Shown here: positions 9,499 through 17,634 of the stretch, piece by piece
How positions within the stretch are numbered: the first letter of the stretch is position 1
Layout of the letters: each line of letters starts with the position of its first letter
Assembly: GCA_963832355.1 (NCBI GenBank)
Contig: CAWHTX010000014.1
Span: 372,001-436,000, forward strand
Origin: DATFVA01 sp963832355
GTDB lineage: Bacteria > Bacteroidota > Ignavibacteria > Ignavibacteriales > Ignavibacteriaceae
Length of the DNA: 64,000 bases
Direction: 5' to 3'
Made by a program: the position numbers and the translations under genes
Notes under the pieces: generated by a model
Told to the model about the DNA's origin: nothing
Databases searched by the model: none
What the model saw: only the letters and a program-made list of their open reading frames with translations

Positions 9499-10038
9499 AT
9501 GAACAGATATATAGCTTTCCTCAGAGCAATAAATGTAGGGGGACATAACGTCAGGATGGAACATCTTAGATCCCTTTTTGAACAGATGGGATTTAAGAAC
9601 GTGGAAACCTTTATTGCCAGCGGTAATATTATTTTTGATACTTCAAAAAAGGACAGGAGAAAAATTGAAAGAGAGATAGAGGAAAATTTAACTAATTCGC
9701 TTGGTTACGAAGTATCCACCTTTATTCGTACTACAGACGAACTTGAAAAAATTGTTAACTGCGAAGCATTCCCGGCAGCTGCCCATGAAACAGCCGAAGC
9801 CTATAATATTGGATTCATTAAGGAACCGATGAGTAAAGATTTATTTAGCTTACTTAAATCCCTCGAAACCGAAATCGATGATTTCAACACTCTCAATACT
9901 GAAGTCTACTGGTTGTGTAAAACCCGGCAAAGTCAGTCGACCTTCTCCGGCAATCTCTTCGAACGCAAACTAAAGATCAAAGTTACTTTCCGCGGTATCA
10001 AAACACTGCAGAAATTATCTGCGAAGTACAAAGTATAA
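9499..10038 (+). CDS. DUF1697 family protein
   Basis: The 179-residue protein matches the DUF1697 pattern throughout: N-terminal YIAFLRAINVGGHNVRM, then LRSLFEQMGFKNVETFIASGNIIF, and a C-terminal K-V-T-F-R-G-I-K-T-L segment. The function of this family is unknown. Members are small soluble alpha/beta proteins of about 175-185 residues, so this copy is complete. It stands alone between the acetate block and the 2-oxoacid dehydrogenase block, separated by more than 200 bp on each side. Nothing in the context indicates a role. Confidence 0.85.
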   Translation: MNRYIAFLRAINVGGHNVRMEHLRSLFEQMGFKNVETFIASGNIIFDTSKKDRRKIEREIEENLTNSLGYEVSTFIRTTDELEKIVNCEAFPAAAHETAEAYNIGFIKEPMSKDLFSLLKSLETEIDDFNTLNTEVYWLCKTRQSQSTFSGNLFERKLKIKVTFRGIKTLQKLSAKYKV

Positions 10039-10082
10039 TATTAAAGATTCGGAGAATTCAAGCTGTATCATCCCCATATTGT

Positions 10083-10197
10083 CAAACCAGGAAGCCCGGG
10101 TTCCGATCTGTTTGAACCAGAAATGTTTTTAATATAGGGCGATAATGACCCGTGGGTCACATATCATTTTGATTTACGCTAAAAGTGCCCTGGTTTG
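10083..10197 (+). promoter_or_regulatory. Possible structured leader or attenuator upstream of lpd
   Basis: A 9-bp inverted repeat (CAAACCAGG at 10083-10091, CCTGGTTTG at 10189-10197) closes about 97 nt. The enclosed stretch contains a perfect 14-bp palindrome, TGACCC-GT-GGGTCA (10146-10159). A T-rich run follows immediately. It could be a structured RNA leader, a terminator for the DUF1697 gene, or an operator at the palindrome. There is no match to a riboswitch that I know. Confidence 0.3.
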
Positions 10198-10263
10198 TTT
10201 TTATTTTGCTTGAGGCTTCTTTATATTTGAAAATCCACTAAACAAATTTAAGGCAGCCGGATT

Positions 10264-11667
10264 ATGGCGAAAAACTATGAAATTGCAGTTCTTGGAGGGG
10301 GTCCAGGCGGTTATGTGGCCGCTATACGTGCCGGTCAGCTTGGCTTTAAAACGGTAGTGATCGATCCCCAGAAACTGGGTGGGATCTGCCTCAACTGGGG
10401 CTGTATACCTACCAAATCACTGCTTAAAAATGCTGAATTTTATGAGCAGATCAAGAACCATCATGAAGACTTCGGAATAAAATATACAGAACTTTCCTTT
10501 GATTTCACCAGGATAATTAAAAGAAGCCGCGAGATATCTGATCGGATAACAACGAATGTCGAATTACTTGTAAAGAAATATAAAGTCGACAGGGTCCGCG
10601 GATATGGAAAATTTGTCAACGACAGGCAGATCGATATTTTCGATACCGAAGGAAAGCAGATGGATTCAATTACTGCCGACCGGATTATTATCGCTACCGG
10701 AGCGAGACCGCGTACTGTTCCTTCTATACCGGTTGACCGCAAGGTGATAATAACCAGCACTGAAGCTATGCTGCTTGAGCAGCTCCCGGAAGAATTCGTG
10801 GTCATTGGTGCAGGTGCAATCGGCATTGAGTTCGCATATTTCTATAATGCACTTGGTTCTAAGGTCACTGTAATAGAGATGCTCGATGAAATACTTCCCA
10901 TTGAGGATAAAGAAGTATCCAAGACACTGCAGAGAAGTCTTAAGAAAAAAGGAATAAATATCTTCACTAAAGCCACTGTAGAAAAAGCAGAGGTTAAAGG
11001 GAAGAAAGCTGAAGTTACTTTTACCGTTAATGGTGAAAAGAAAACCGTAAAGGCAGATAAGGTATTGAACGCTATTGGAGTAACAGGGAATGTTGAAGGA
11101 TTCGGACTCGAAGAACTTGGTGTTGAATTGTACAAAAATCATATCAAGGTAGATAAGTCGAATTACAGCACCAACATCCGCGGCATCTATGCTATCGGTG
11201 ATGTTATTGGTCCGCCCTGGCTTGCACACGTTGCTTCTGCTGAGGGAATTCACTGCGTTGAAACAATTAAAGGATTGAATCCGCCTGATATAAACTACCT
11301 GAATATCCCGGGTTGTACTTACTGCCAGCCCCAGGTAGCTAGCGTGGGACTTACAGAAGATAAAGCAAAAGAAGCAGGTTATGATATTAAGATCGGGAAG
11401 TTTCCTTTCATGGCAAGCGGTAAGGCTTTTGCAATAGGTGAACGTGAAGGTTTTGTGAAATTTATTTTTGATGCAAAGTACGGAGAGATCCTCGGTGTTC
11501 ATATCATTGGCTCCGAAGCTACTGAAATGATAGCTGAAGTAACACTTGCAAAATCTCTTGAGGCTACTGCTGAATCGATTATTAAAACCGTTCATGCTCA
11601 CCCGACATTAAGCGAGTCAATTATGGAAGCGGCAGGACAGGCGTATGGCGAATCTGTACACCTATGA
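10264..11667 (+). CDS. lpdA: Dihydrolipoyl dehydrogenase (E3)
   Basis: The 467-residue flavoprotein reoxidises the dihydrolipoyl group of E2 and reduces NAD. It shows the FAD fingerprint LGGGPGGYVAAIRAGQLG and the redox disulfide C42/C47 in GGICLNWGCIPTKS. The NAD-binding GxGxxG is in VVIGAGAIGIEFAYF, the second FAD motif is IYAIGDVIGPPWLAHVASAEG, and the C-terminal catalytic His-Glu pair is in HAHPTLSES. Full length for the family. It heads a five-gene block (lipB, E1, E2, lipA follow), which makes it the dedicated E3 of that complex. The intergenic region before it contains the palindromes described separately. Confidence 0.96.
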   Translation: MAKNYEIAVLGGGPGGYVAAIRAGQLGFKTVVIDPQKLGGICLNWGCIPTKSLLKNAEFYEQIKNHHEDFGIKYTELSFDFTRIIKRSREISDRITTNVELLVKKYKVDRVRGYGKFVNDRQIDIFDTEGKQMDSITADRIIIATGARPRTVPSIPVDRKVIITSTEAMLLEQLPEEFVVIGAGAIGIEFAYFYNALGSKVTVIEMLDEILPIEDKEVSKTLQRSLKKKGINIFTKATVEKAEVKGKKAEVTFTVNGEKKTVKADKVLNAIGVTGNVEGFGLEELGVELYKNHIKVDKSNYSTNIRGIYAIGDVIGPPWLAHVASAEGIHCVETIKGLNPPDINYLNIPGCTYCQPQVASVGLTEDKAKEAGYDIKIGKFPFMASGKAFAIGEREGFVKFIFDAKYGEILGVHIIGSEATEMIAEVTLAKSLEATAESIIKTVHAHPTLSESIMEAAGQAYGESVHL

Positions 11668-11701
11668 TGAATGAAAGAAGAAGCATGATGGAAGATATAC
11701 G

Positions 11702-12403
11702 ATGGATATGAGAAAATTATATTACTGCGATCTTGGACTGATTGACTATAAAGAAGCATGGGATCTGCAGAGAGAAACGTTTGAGCTGAGAGCTGACAAT
11801 AAAATCCCTGATGTAATCTATCTCCTGGAACATCCTAATACTTATACTTTCGGGAAAACTGCCGATCATAATAACCTTGTCGGTTCGGAAGAATATCTTA
11901 AGTCGAATAAGATCTCTGTCTATGATATAGACAGGGGAGGAGACATAACCTATCACGGACCGGGACAGATCGTCGGTTATCCCATAATAAACCTAACCGA
12001 CTGGAACCAGGATACTCATAAATATCTGCGAGCACTTGAAGAAACAATTATTCAGACTTGTGCAGAATATGGTATAAGCAGCGGAAGAGTACCGAAGTAT
12101 ACAGGTGTCTGGGTGGAAGACAGGAAGATTGCGGCGATAGGAATTAAAGTTACCCGCTGGGTTACAATGCACGGTTTTGCTTTTAATGTGAATACCGATC
12201 TGTCATTTTTCTCCGGCATCATTCCCTGCGGGATCTCGGATAAGGATGTGACTTCAATAAAAAGAGAGATACAAAGTGATGTGCCGATTGGAGAAGTTAA
12301 ATCCAGAATTATGAAGAATTTTGCCCGGGTATTCGGCTATCAGGATGTCACGCAGGTAACAAAGGAAGAATTATTTTCTGTTAATTTATCTACAGTAAAG
12401 TGA
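11702..12403 (+). CDS. lipB: Lipoyl(octanoyl) transferase
   Basis: The 233-residue enzyme transfers octanoyl from acyl carrier protein to lipoyl domains. Motifs are LLEHPNTYTFGKTAD, the family signature RGGDITYHGPGQIVGYPI, catalytic K149 in IAAIGIKV and the acyl-thioester C176 in IIPCGISDKDVTSI. The start could be the ATG at 11702 or the one two codons later; the difference is negligible. It lies between lpd and the E1 gene, so lipoate attachment is encoded next to the complex that needs it. Only 10 bp separate it from the E1 gene, which indicates an operon. Confidence 0.95.
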   Translation: MDMRKLYYCDLGLIDYKEAWDLQRETFELRADNKIPDVIYLLEHPNTYTFGKTADHNNLVGSEEYLKSNKISVYDIDRGGDITYHGPGQIVGYPIINLTDWNQDTHKYLRALEETIIQTCAEYGISSGRVPKYTGVWVEDRKIAAIGIKVTRWVTMHGFAFNVNTDLSFFSGIIPCGISDKDVTSIKREIQSDVPIGEVKSRIMKNFARVFGYQDVTQVTKEELFSVNLSTVK

Positions 12404-12413
12404 AAGGTTTGTA

Positions 12414-14552
12414 ATGGCTAAGAGAACCTCAAATAAGAATGACTCTGCAACCAAAAAAAGAACTAAAAAAAGTAGTACAAATAAAGAAAACCGCTCAAAT
12501 GGTAAGGGTGGAAATCGTGTAGATACAAAATCAGCTAAGAAGCCTCAAATATCTAAGGACGAAGCACTTAAGGCACTCAGGTTAATGCTGCTTGGACGTA
12601 CCATTGATAATAAAGCAATGAACCTGCTCAGGCAGGGTAAAACATTCTTTCATATTGCAGGATCGGGACACGAAGCTATACAGGTAGCGGCCGGCCTGGC
12701 TCTTAATCCCAATAAAGACTGGTTTTTTCCTTATTACCGTGATCTGGCCCTCAGCCTGTCAATTGGTGTAAAACCTTACGATTTTTTCCTTCAAAGCTTT
12801 GCTAAGGATGATGATCCTTCCAGCGGCGGAAGACAGCTTCCATGCCATTGGGGTCATCCCGATATAAATATGCCGGGACAATCGAGTCCTACCGGTACCC
12901 AGTTCCTTCAGGCCGTGGGAGCAGCATTAGCGCAGGTAAGAAAAGGTGAAAGAAATGTCGCGTATGTCAGCAGCGGCGAAGGCACTTCAAGTCAGGGTGA
13001 ATTTCACGAAGCGGTCAACTGGGCAAGCAGGGAAAAACTCCCGGTTCTTTTTGTAATAGAGAATAACAAATATGCTATCTCGGTTCCGGTATATCTTCAA
13101 AGCGGAGGCAGAGGGGCTTCTGTATCAGAGATGATGGCGGGATTTGCGAATCTTCATCGTGTTAAAATAGACGGTACGAATTATTTCGAATGTGTGGATA
13201 AAGTTGCGGAGGCAATCGAATACATAAAAAGTGGTAAAGGTCCTGCGCTGATAGAGGCGGAAGTTGTACGACTATTATCCCACTCCTCCTCTGATGATCA
13301 GAAAAAATACAGAAGTCCCGAGGAACTTGAGAAGGATCTGCAGAAGGATCCGATCCAGGTTTTCCTAAAGAAACTGACTTCAATGAAACTGATAACAGAG
13401 GATGAATATCAGAAACTGAAGAAAGAGGTTGAAAAAGAGGTTAATGATGCTGCGGATAAAGCATTAAAGGCTGCAGATCCGAAACCTGAAACGGCTACCC
13501 GCTATATCTTTGACGAGAGTAACCTCAGGAAAGACCTCGAGTATGAAAAGACAACTCCCTCCGGTAATAAAGTAGTAATGGTTGATTCGCTGAACCATGC
13601 CCTGATGGAAGAGATGGAAAGAGATGAGCGGATATATATGTTCGGAGAGGATATAGCCGATAATAAGGGCGGCGTATTTACTGTTACAAAAGGTTTATCG
13701 AATAAGTTTGGATTCGACAGGGTATTTAATTCGCCTCTCGCCGAGGCCAGCATTATGGGTGTAGCGGTAGGAATGGCAGTGACCGGTTTGAAACCCGTAG
13801 TTGAGATCCAGTTCGGCGATTATATATGGCCTGCTTTTATGCAGATGAAAAATGAACTGGCAACGATGAGATATCGTACACATAATACATGGTCGGCTCC
13901 CGTGGTCGTACGTGTTGCTGTGGGAGGATATATTCACGGAGGGTTGTACCATAGTCAGAATATTGAATCGATCTTTGCACATATACCGGGTATATACATT
14001 GCTTTTCCATCTAATGCAGCAGATGCAAAAGGATTAATGAAAACAGCGATAAGACTGAACGACCCTGTGCTTTTCTGTGAACATAAAGGATTATACAGGC
14101 AGAGTGCTGCTATGTCTCCCGAGCCTGACGAAGATTATCTCGTTCCGTTCGGTAAAGCAAAAGTGGTAAGAGAAGGTACAGATGCAACGGTGATTTCATA
14201 CGGGGTTTCTATGTGGGACTCGATACTTGCGGCAAAAAAGCTTGAGGATGAGGGTTATTCAGTAGAGGTGATCGATCTGCGTACCATTATTCCTTTAGAT
14301 GAAGAAACTATATTTAATTCAGTTAAGAAAACAAATAAAGCAATCGTAATTCATGAAGATACCTTAACCGGCGGCTTCGGGGGAGAAATTGTTTCCCGGA
14401 TATCTGATAACTGCTTCCAGTACCTTGACGGGCCCGTAAGAAGGGTAGCAGCAATGGATTCACATATTCCATATTCACCTATACTTGAAAATGAAATACT
14501 GCCGAACCGTAACAGAGTATACAACGGTATAAAAGAATTATTAGAATTTTAA
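12414..14552 (+). CDS. 2-oxoacid dehydrogenase E1, fused alpha and beta subunits
   Basis: The 712-residue thiamine-diphosphate enzyme has three parts. A Lys/Ser/Asn-rich tail covers about residues 1-46. An alpha-type domain (about 48-370) carries GHEAIQVAAGLAL, PYYRDLALSLSIG and the ThDP motif GEGTSSQGEFHEAVNWA...ENN. A beta-type domain (about 385-712) carries MFGEDIADNKGGVFTVTKGL, FNSPLAEASIMG and HEDTLTGGFGGE. In many bacteria alpha and beta are separate genes; the fused form is common in Bacteroidota. Sequence style resembles branched-chain or generic pyruvate-type E1, and I cannot choose the substrate. The first ThDP ligand position reads GEG instead of the usual GDG. The basic tail could help assembly or be disordered. 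Confidence 0.9.
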   Translation: MAKRTSNKNDSATKKRTKKSSTNKENRSNGKGGNRVDTKSAKKPQISKDEALKALRLMLLGRTIDNKAMNLLRQGKTFFHIAGSGHEAIQVAAGLALNPNKDWFFPYYRDLALSLSIGVKPYDFFLQSFAKDDDPSSGGRQLPCHWGHPDINMPGQSSPTGTQFLQAVGAALAQVRKGERNVAYVSSGEGTSSQGEFHEAVNWASREKLPVLFVIENNKYAISVPVYLQSGGRGASVSEMMAGFANLHRVKIDGTNYFECVDKVAEAIEYIKSGKGPALIEAEVVRLLSHSSSDDQKKYRSPEELEKDLQKDPIQVFLKKLTSMKLITEDEYQKLKKEVEKEVNDAADKALKAADPKPETATRYIFDESNLRKDLEYEKTTPSGNKVVMVDSLNHALMEEMERDERIYMFGEDIADNKGGVFTVTKGLSNKFGFDRVFNSPLAEASIMGVAVGMAVTGLKPVVEIQFGDYIWPAFMQMKNELATMRYRTHNTWSAPVVVRVAVGGYIHGGLYHSQNIESIFAHIPGIYIAFPSNAADAKGLMKTAIRLNDPVLFCEHKGLYRQSAAMSPEPDEDYLVPFGKAKVVREGTDATVISYGVSMWDSILAAKKLEDEGYSVEVIDLRTIIPLDEETIFNSVKKTNKAIVIHEDTLTGGFGGEIVSRISDNCFQYLDGPVRRVAAMDSHIPYSPILENEILPNRNRVYNGIKELLEF

Positions 14553-14573
14553 AAGAAAACCAGGAGTTTTAAG

Positions 14574-16388
14574 ATGGAAGTCGTAATGCCTAAAATGGGT
14601 GAGAGCGTAAGCGAAGGAACCATAATAAAATGGCATAAAAAGGAAGGCGATAAAGTTGAGAGAGATGAGATAATTTTCGAAATAAGTACTGATAAGGTCG
14701 ATACGGAAATCCCATCTCCCGCTGAGGGAGTTCTTCAGCAGATAAAGGTACCCGAAGGAGACACTGTCGAGGTCGGTACCGTTGTAGCCATCATCAGTGA
14801 GAACGGTGAATCGGCAGGAACAGCAGCTCCTGCAAAAGAGGAAGCCCCGAGAGAAGTTGAAGTAACCGAAGATAAATCAGAAACGAAAAAGGAAGAAGAG
14901 GAAGAAGTACGTGAAGAAGCAGAGAAAAAAGAACCTGAAGTTAAGGAGACATCTTCAGCATCATCGTCAGAACCTTCCGGAGATTCAGGTGAGATTATAG
15001 ATATCGCAATGCCGAAGATGGGCGAGTCGGTTATGGAAGGTACAATACTAAAATGGCATAAAAAGGTAGGTGAGAAGGTAGAAAAAGATGAAACGATATT
15101 TGAAATAAGTACCGACAAAGTTGATACCGAAGTCCCATCACCTGCAGACGGAACAGTGGCAGAAATTCTCGTTGCCGAACAGGAAACCGTTGAGGTAGGA
15201 ACGATAGTGGCAAAACTTTCAACGGGTGAAGGCGCACCTGCGGCTCAGCAGAAAAAGGAAGAGAAACCTGCTGTAGCTAAAGCTGAAAAACCTGCGGAGA
15301 AAAAACCCGAACCAAAAGAGCAGGCAGCAACTCCTCAGCAGAAACAGGAAGCCCCGCAGCAGATGCACGAAGCATTTTCAGAAGGCACAACGAAGCGATC
15401 AGAATCTGTTGAAGGTGAGAATAGCGGATTTTATTCACCGCTTGTACTCAATATTGCCAGGAAAGAGAATGTTAGTTTTGATGAACTGTCGCATATTAAA
15501 GGAACAGGACTCGAAGGTCGTCTGACCAAAAAGGATATTCTTGCGTACATTGAATCAAGAGGCGAAGCGAAACCTGCTCCCTCAAAACCTGCTGCTCCGG
15601 CACCAAAAGCGCAGCCGGAAGAGAAAGAAAAAGCCAGACCGGCAACACAGGCGCAACCCTCTTTCACAGGCCAGGTTTCGGGCGACGTCGAACGTATCCC
15701 AATGGATAATATCCGTCAGAAGATCATGCAGCATATGGTTAACAGCCGTGATACATCTGTTCACGTTACCACGATGCTTGAAGTTGATATGACACGGATC
15801 CATAATTTCATTCAGAAGAATAAGGAAGAGTACCTGCAGAAGGAAGGTGTTAAACTGACCTATTTAGCATTCATTGCTAATGCTTCCGTTAAAGCCTTAA
15901 AAGAATTCCCCCTTGTTAATTCAACTATAGACGGGGCAACCATTCTGAAGAAGAGATTCATTAACCTTGGAATTGCGGTGGCTGTTGAGCCTACGGGACT
16001 TATCGTTCCGAATATTAAATCGGCTGATGAAAGAAATATAGTAGGTCTGGCCAAGGCCATAAATGACGTTGCATCCAAAGCAAGGAACAAAAAGCTTACT
16101 CCCGATGATATAACAGGCGGAACATTTACAATTACAAATTATGGTGTGTTCGGTGCTATATTTGGAACGCCGATTATAAACCAGCCGGAAGTTGCAATAC
16201 TCGGTGTTGGTACAGTTGCGAAGAAACCGGTTGTAATAAATGTTGATGGTGCTGATACTATTGCCATTAAACCGATAATGGCATTAACACTTTCACACGA
16301 TCACAGGTTAATTGACGGAATGCTTGGCGGAACATTTCTGAAGTATATAAAAGATACACTGGAAAGTTTCGATCCGTCATCAATGTAA
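14574..16388 (+). CDS. Dihydrolipoamide acyltransferase (E2) with two lipoyl domains
   Basis: The 604-residue core subunit carries two lipoyl domains: residues 1-77 with the lipoylated lysine at K41, and about 140-217 with K182. Both lysines sit in STDKVDTE motifs. The domains are joined by Ala/Pro/Glu/Lys-rich linkers. A peripheral-subunit-binding domain follows (about 285-325, YSPLVLNIARKENVSFDEL), then a second Ala/Pro linker and the CAT domain (about 365-604). The catalytic HxxxDG is H577-R-L-I-D581-G582. It transfers acyl groups to CoA in the 2-oxoacid dehydrogenase complex. Placement directly after E1 and before lipoyl synthase ties all components together. The substrate cannot be read from sequence alone. 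Confidence 0.93.
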   Translation: MEVVMPKMGESVSEGTIIKWHKKEGDKVERDEIIFEISTDKVDTEIPSPAEGVLQQIKVPEGDTVEVGTVVAIISENGESAGTAAPAKEEAPREVEVTEDKSETKKEEEEEVREEAEKKEPEVKETSSASSSEPSGDSGEIIDIAMPKMGESVMEGTILKWHKKVGEKVEKDETIFEISTDKVDTEVPSPADGTVAEILVAEQETVEVGTIVAKLSTGEGAPAAQQKKEEKPAVAKAEKPAEKKPEPKEQAATPQQKQEAPQQMHEAFSEGTTKRSESVEGENSGFYSPLVLNIARKENVSFDELSHIKGTGLEGRLTKKDILAYIESRGEAKPAPSKPAAPAPKAQPEEKEKARPATQAQPSFTGQVSGDVERIPMDNIRQKIMQHMVNSRDTSVHVTTMLEVDMTRIHNFIQKNKEEYLQKEGVKLTYLAFIANASVKALKEFPLVNSTIDGATILKKRFINLGIAVAVEPTGLIVPNIKSADERNIVGLAKAINDVASKARNKKLTPDDITGGTFTITNYGVFGAIFGTPIINQPEVAILGVGTVAKKPVVINVDGADTIAIKPIMALTLSHDHRLIDGMLGGTFLKYIKDTLESFDPSSM

Positions 16389-16403
16389 AACAGAATAAGA
16401 TTT

Positions 16404-17315
16404 ATGAGAACAATAAACGCATATCAGAGAGCAGCAAAAGAAAAACTGGAACAGGAGAAACAGTCGCCGGGCAAAAGACCCGAATGGCTTAAGGTAAAAC
16501 TCCCGACAGGGGAAAATTACTCCAATGTAAGAACACTGATGAGAAAGCAGCACCTTCATACCGTATGTGAGGAAGCCCGCTGTCCTAATATGGCAGAGTG
16601 CTGGAATAACAAGAGTGCTACATTTATGATCCTTGGCGACACGTGTACGAGAAGCTGCGGATTCTGTAATATTAAAGTCGGTATGCCTAATGAACTGGAT
16701 TTAAACGAACCGAGGAGGGTAGTTGATTCAGTTAAAGAACTGGATCTTAGACATGTTGTTATTACCTCGGTAAACAGGGACGAACTGAAAGACGGCGGAG
16801 CCACTATATTTAAAGAATGTGTTAGGTTAATAAATGAGGAAATGTACGATACGACAGTTGAGATACTTATTCCTGATTTTCGCGGTGTAGTTGATGCCTT
16901 TGAAATTATTATGCAGAACCCTCCTGATATACTGAACCACAACCTTGAAACAGTTCCGCGGCTGTATCCGGTAGTAAGACCCCAGGCTAAATATGAAAGA
17001 AGCCTGAATCTTATCAAATGGTTTAAGGAAAAGGGTCTTAAGACCAAAAGCGGAATTATGGTAGGGATAGGGGAGAAAACGGATGAAGTTCTCGATCTTA
17101 TGAAGGATCTGGTTGCGCACGGATGCGATATACTTACAATAGGGCAGTACCTGCAGCCCACAAAAAATCATTTACCTGTCGACAGGTTTGTCACTCCCGA
17201 AGAATTTAGTATGTACAGGGAAGAGGGTCTTAAGATGGGCTTTAAAATTGTTGAATCATCACCGCTGGTCAGAAGTTCATACCATGCGGATAAACATGCC
17301 CGCGCTCTGTTTTAA
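16404..17315 (+). CDS. lipA: Lipoyl synthase
   Basis: The 303-residue radical SAM enzyme inserts sulfur into octanoyl-lipoyl domains. The auxiliary cluster cysteines are C55, C60 and C66 (CEEARCPNMAEC) and the radical SAM cysteines are C81, C85 and C88 (CTRSCGFC). The C-terminal RSSYHA supplies the conserved serine ligand of the auxiliary cluster. All required residues are present and the length is normal. It ends the lpd-lipB-E1-E2-lipA block, 15 bp after E2. With lipB it gives a complete endogenous lipoylation pathway. Confidence 0.97.
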   Translation: MRTINAYQRAAKEKLEQEKQSPGKRPEWLKVKLPTGENYSNVRTLMRKQHLHTVCEEARCPNMAECWNNKSATFMILGDTCTRSCGFCNIKVGMPNELDLNEPRRVVDSVKELDLRHVVITSVNRDELKDGGATIFKECVRLINEEMYDTTVEILIPDFRGVVDAFEIIMQNPPDILNHNLETVPRLYPVVRPQAKYERSLNLIKWFKEKGLKTKSGIMVGIGEKTDEVLDLMKDLVAHGCDILTIGQYLQPTKNHLPVDRFVTPEEFSMYREEGLKMGFKIVESSPLVRSSYHADKHARALF

Positions 17316-17334
17316 GAAATGCTGAGTCTGAATA

Positions 17335-17388
17335 ATTGCCGTCGGTTCCCATTGCCATCGGCTCCCATTGCCGTCGGTTTTAACCGAC
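17335..17388 (+). repeat. Three 16-bp tandem repeats ending in a palindrome
   Basis: Units begin at 17335, 17351 and 17367, each of the form ATTGCC[G/A]TCGG[T/C]T followed by CCC or TTT. The third unit passes into an inverted repeat GTCGGTT (17373-17379) and AACCGAC (17382-17388). It lies just after lipA and has no T tract, so it is not a classical terminator. Confidence 0.6.
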
Positions 17389-17534
17389 CGACATAGATAA
17401 TCACATACCCCCCGGCTTCAGCCATTAAACATTGATCATTCCGGCCTTTCACTAAAAATACAGTGCATTTTTTTATAACTTTTATTCACTTATGCCCATT
17501 TAACAATAAAATAATGTTGGAACTCAATTTTGTA

Positions 17535-17565
17535 TTTGTTCCTAAACTTAAACTGTTTATTTTTG
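17535..17565 (+). promoter_or_regulatory. Bacteroidetes-type promoter upstream of the secreted-protein cluster
   Basis: TTTG (17535-17538), a 19-bp spacer, then TATTTTTG (17558-17565) fits the -33 TTTG / -7 TAnnTTTG consensus of Bacteroidota primary sigma factor promoters. The start codon at 17635 lies about 70 bp downstream. Confidence 0.5.
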
Positions 17566-17634
17566 GCACGTAATTCTGAAATATATAGTTCCGCAAGATT
17601 CTTCTTGTATTGTATCCTAAAATAACTTTTATAG

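Larger units (their letters stand above)
17316..17634. other. Intergenic region between lipA and the secreted-protein cluster
   Basis: These 319 bp hold the 16-bp tandem repeats at their start and a Bacteroidetes-type promoter near the end. No small gene or RNA was recognised. Confidence 0.5.

Noticed and set aside
10666..11601. 311-residue open frame antisense to lpd
   Set aside because: It lies fully opposite a well-conserved gene, is rich in Ser, Phe, Tyr and Cys as expected from a shadow frame, and matches no family.
16556..17161. 201-residue open frame antisense to lipA
   Set aside because: Shadow frame opposite the radical SAM core.
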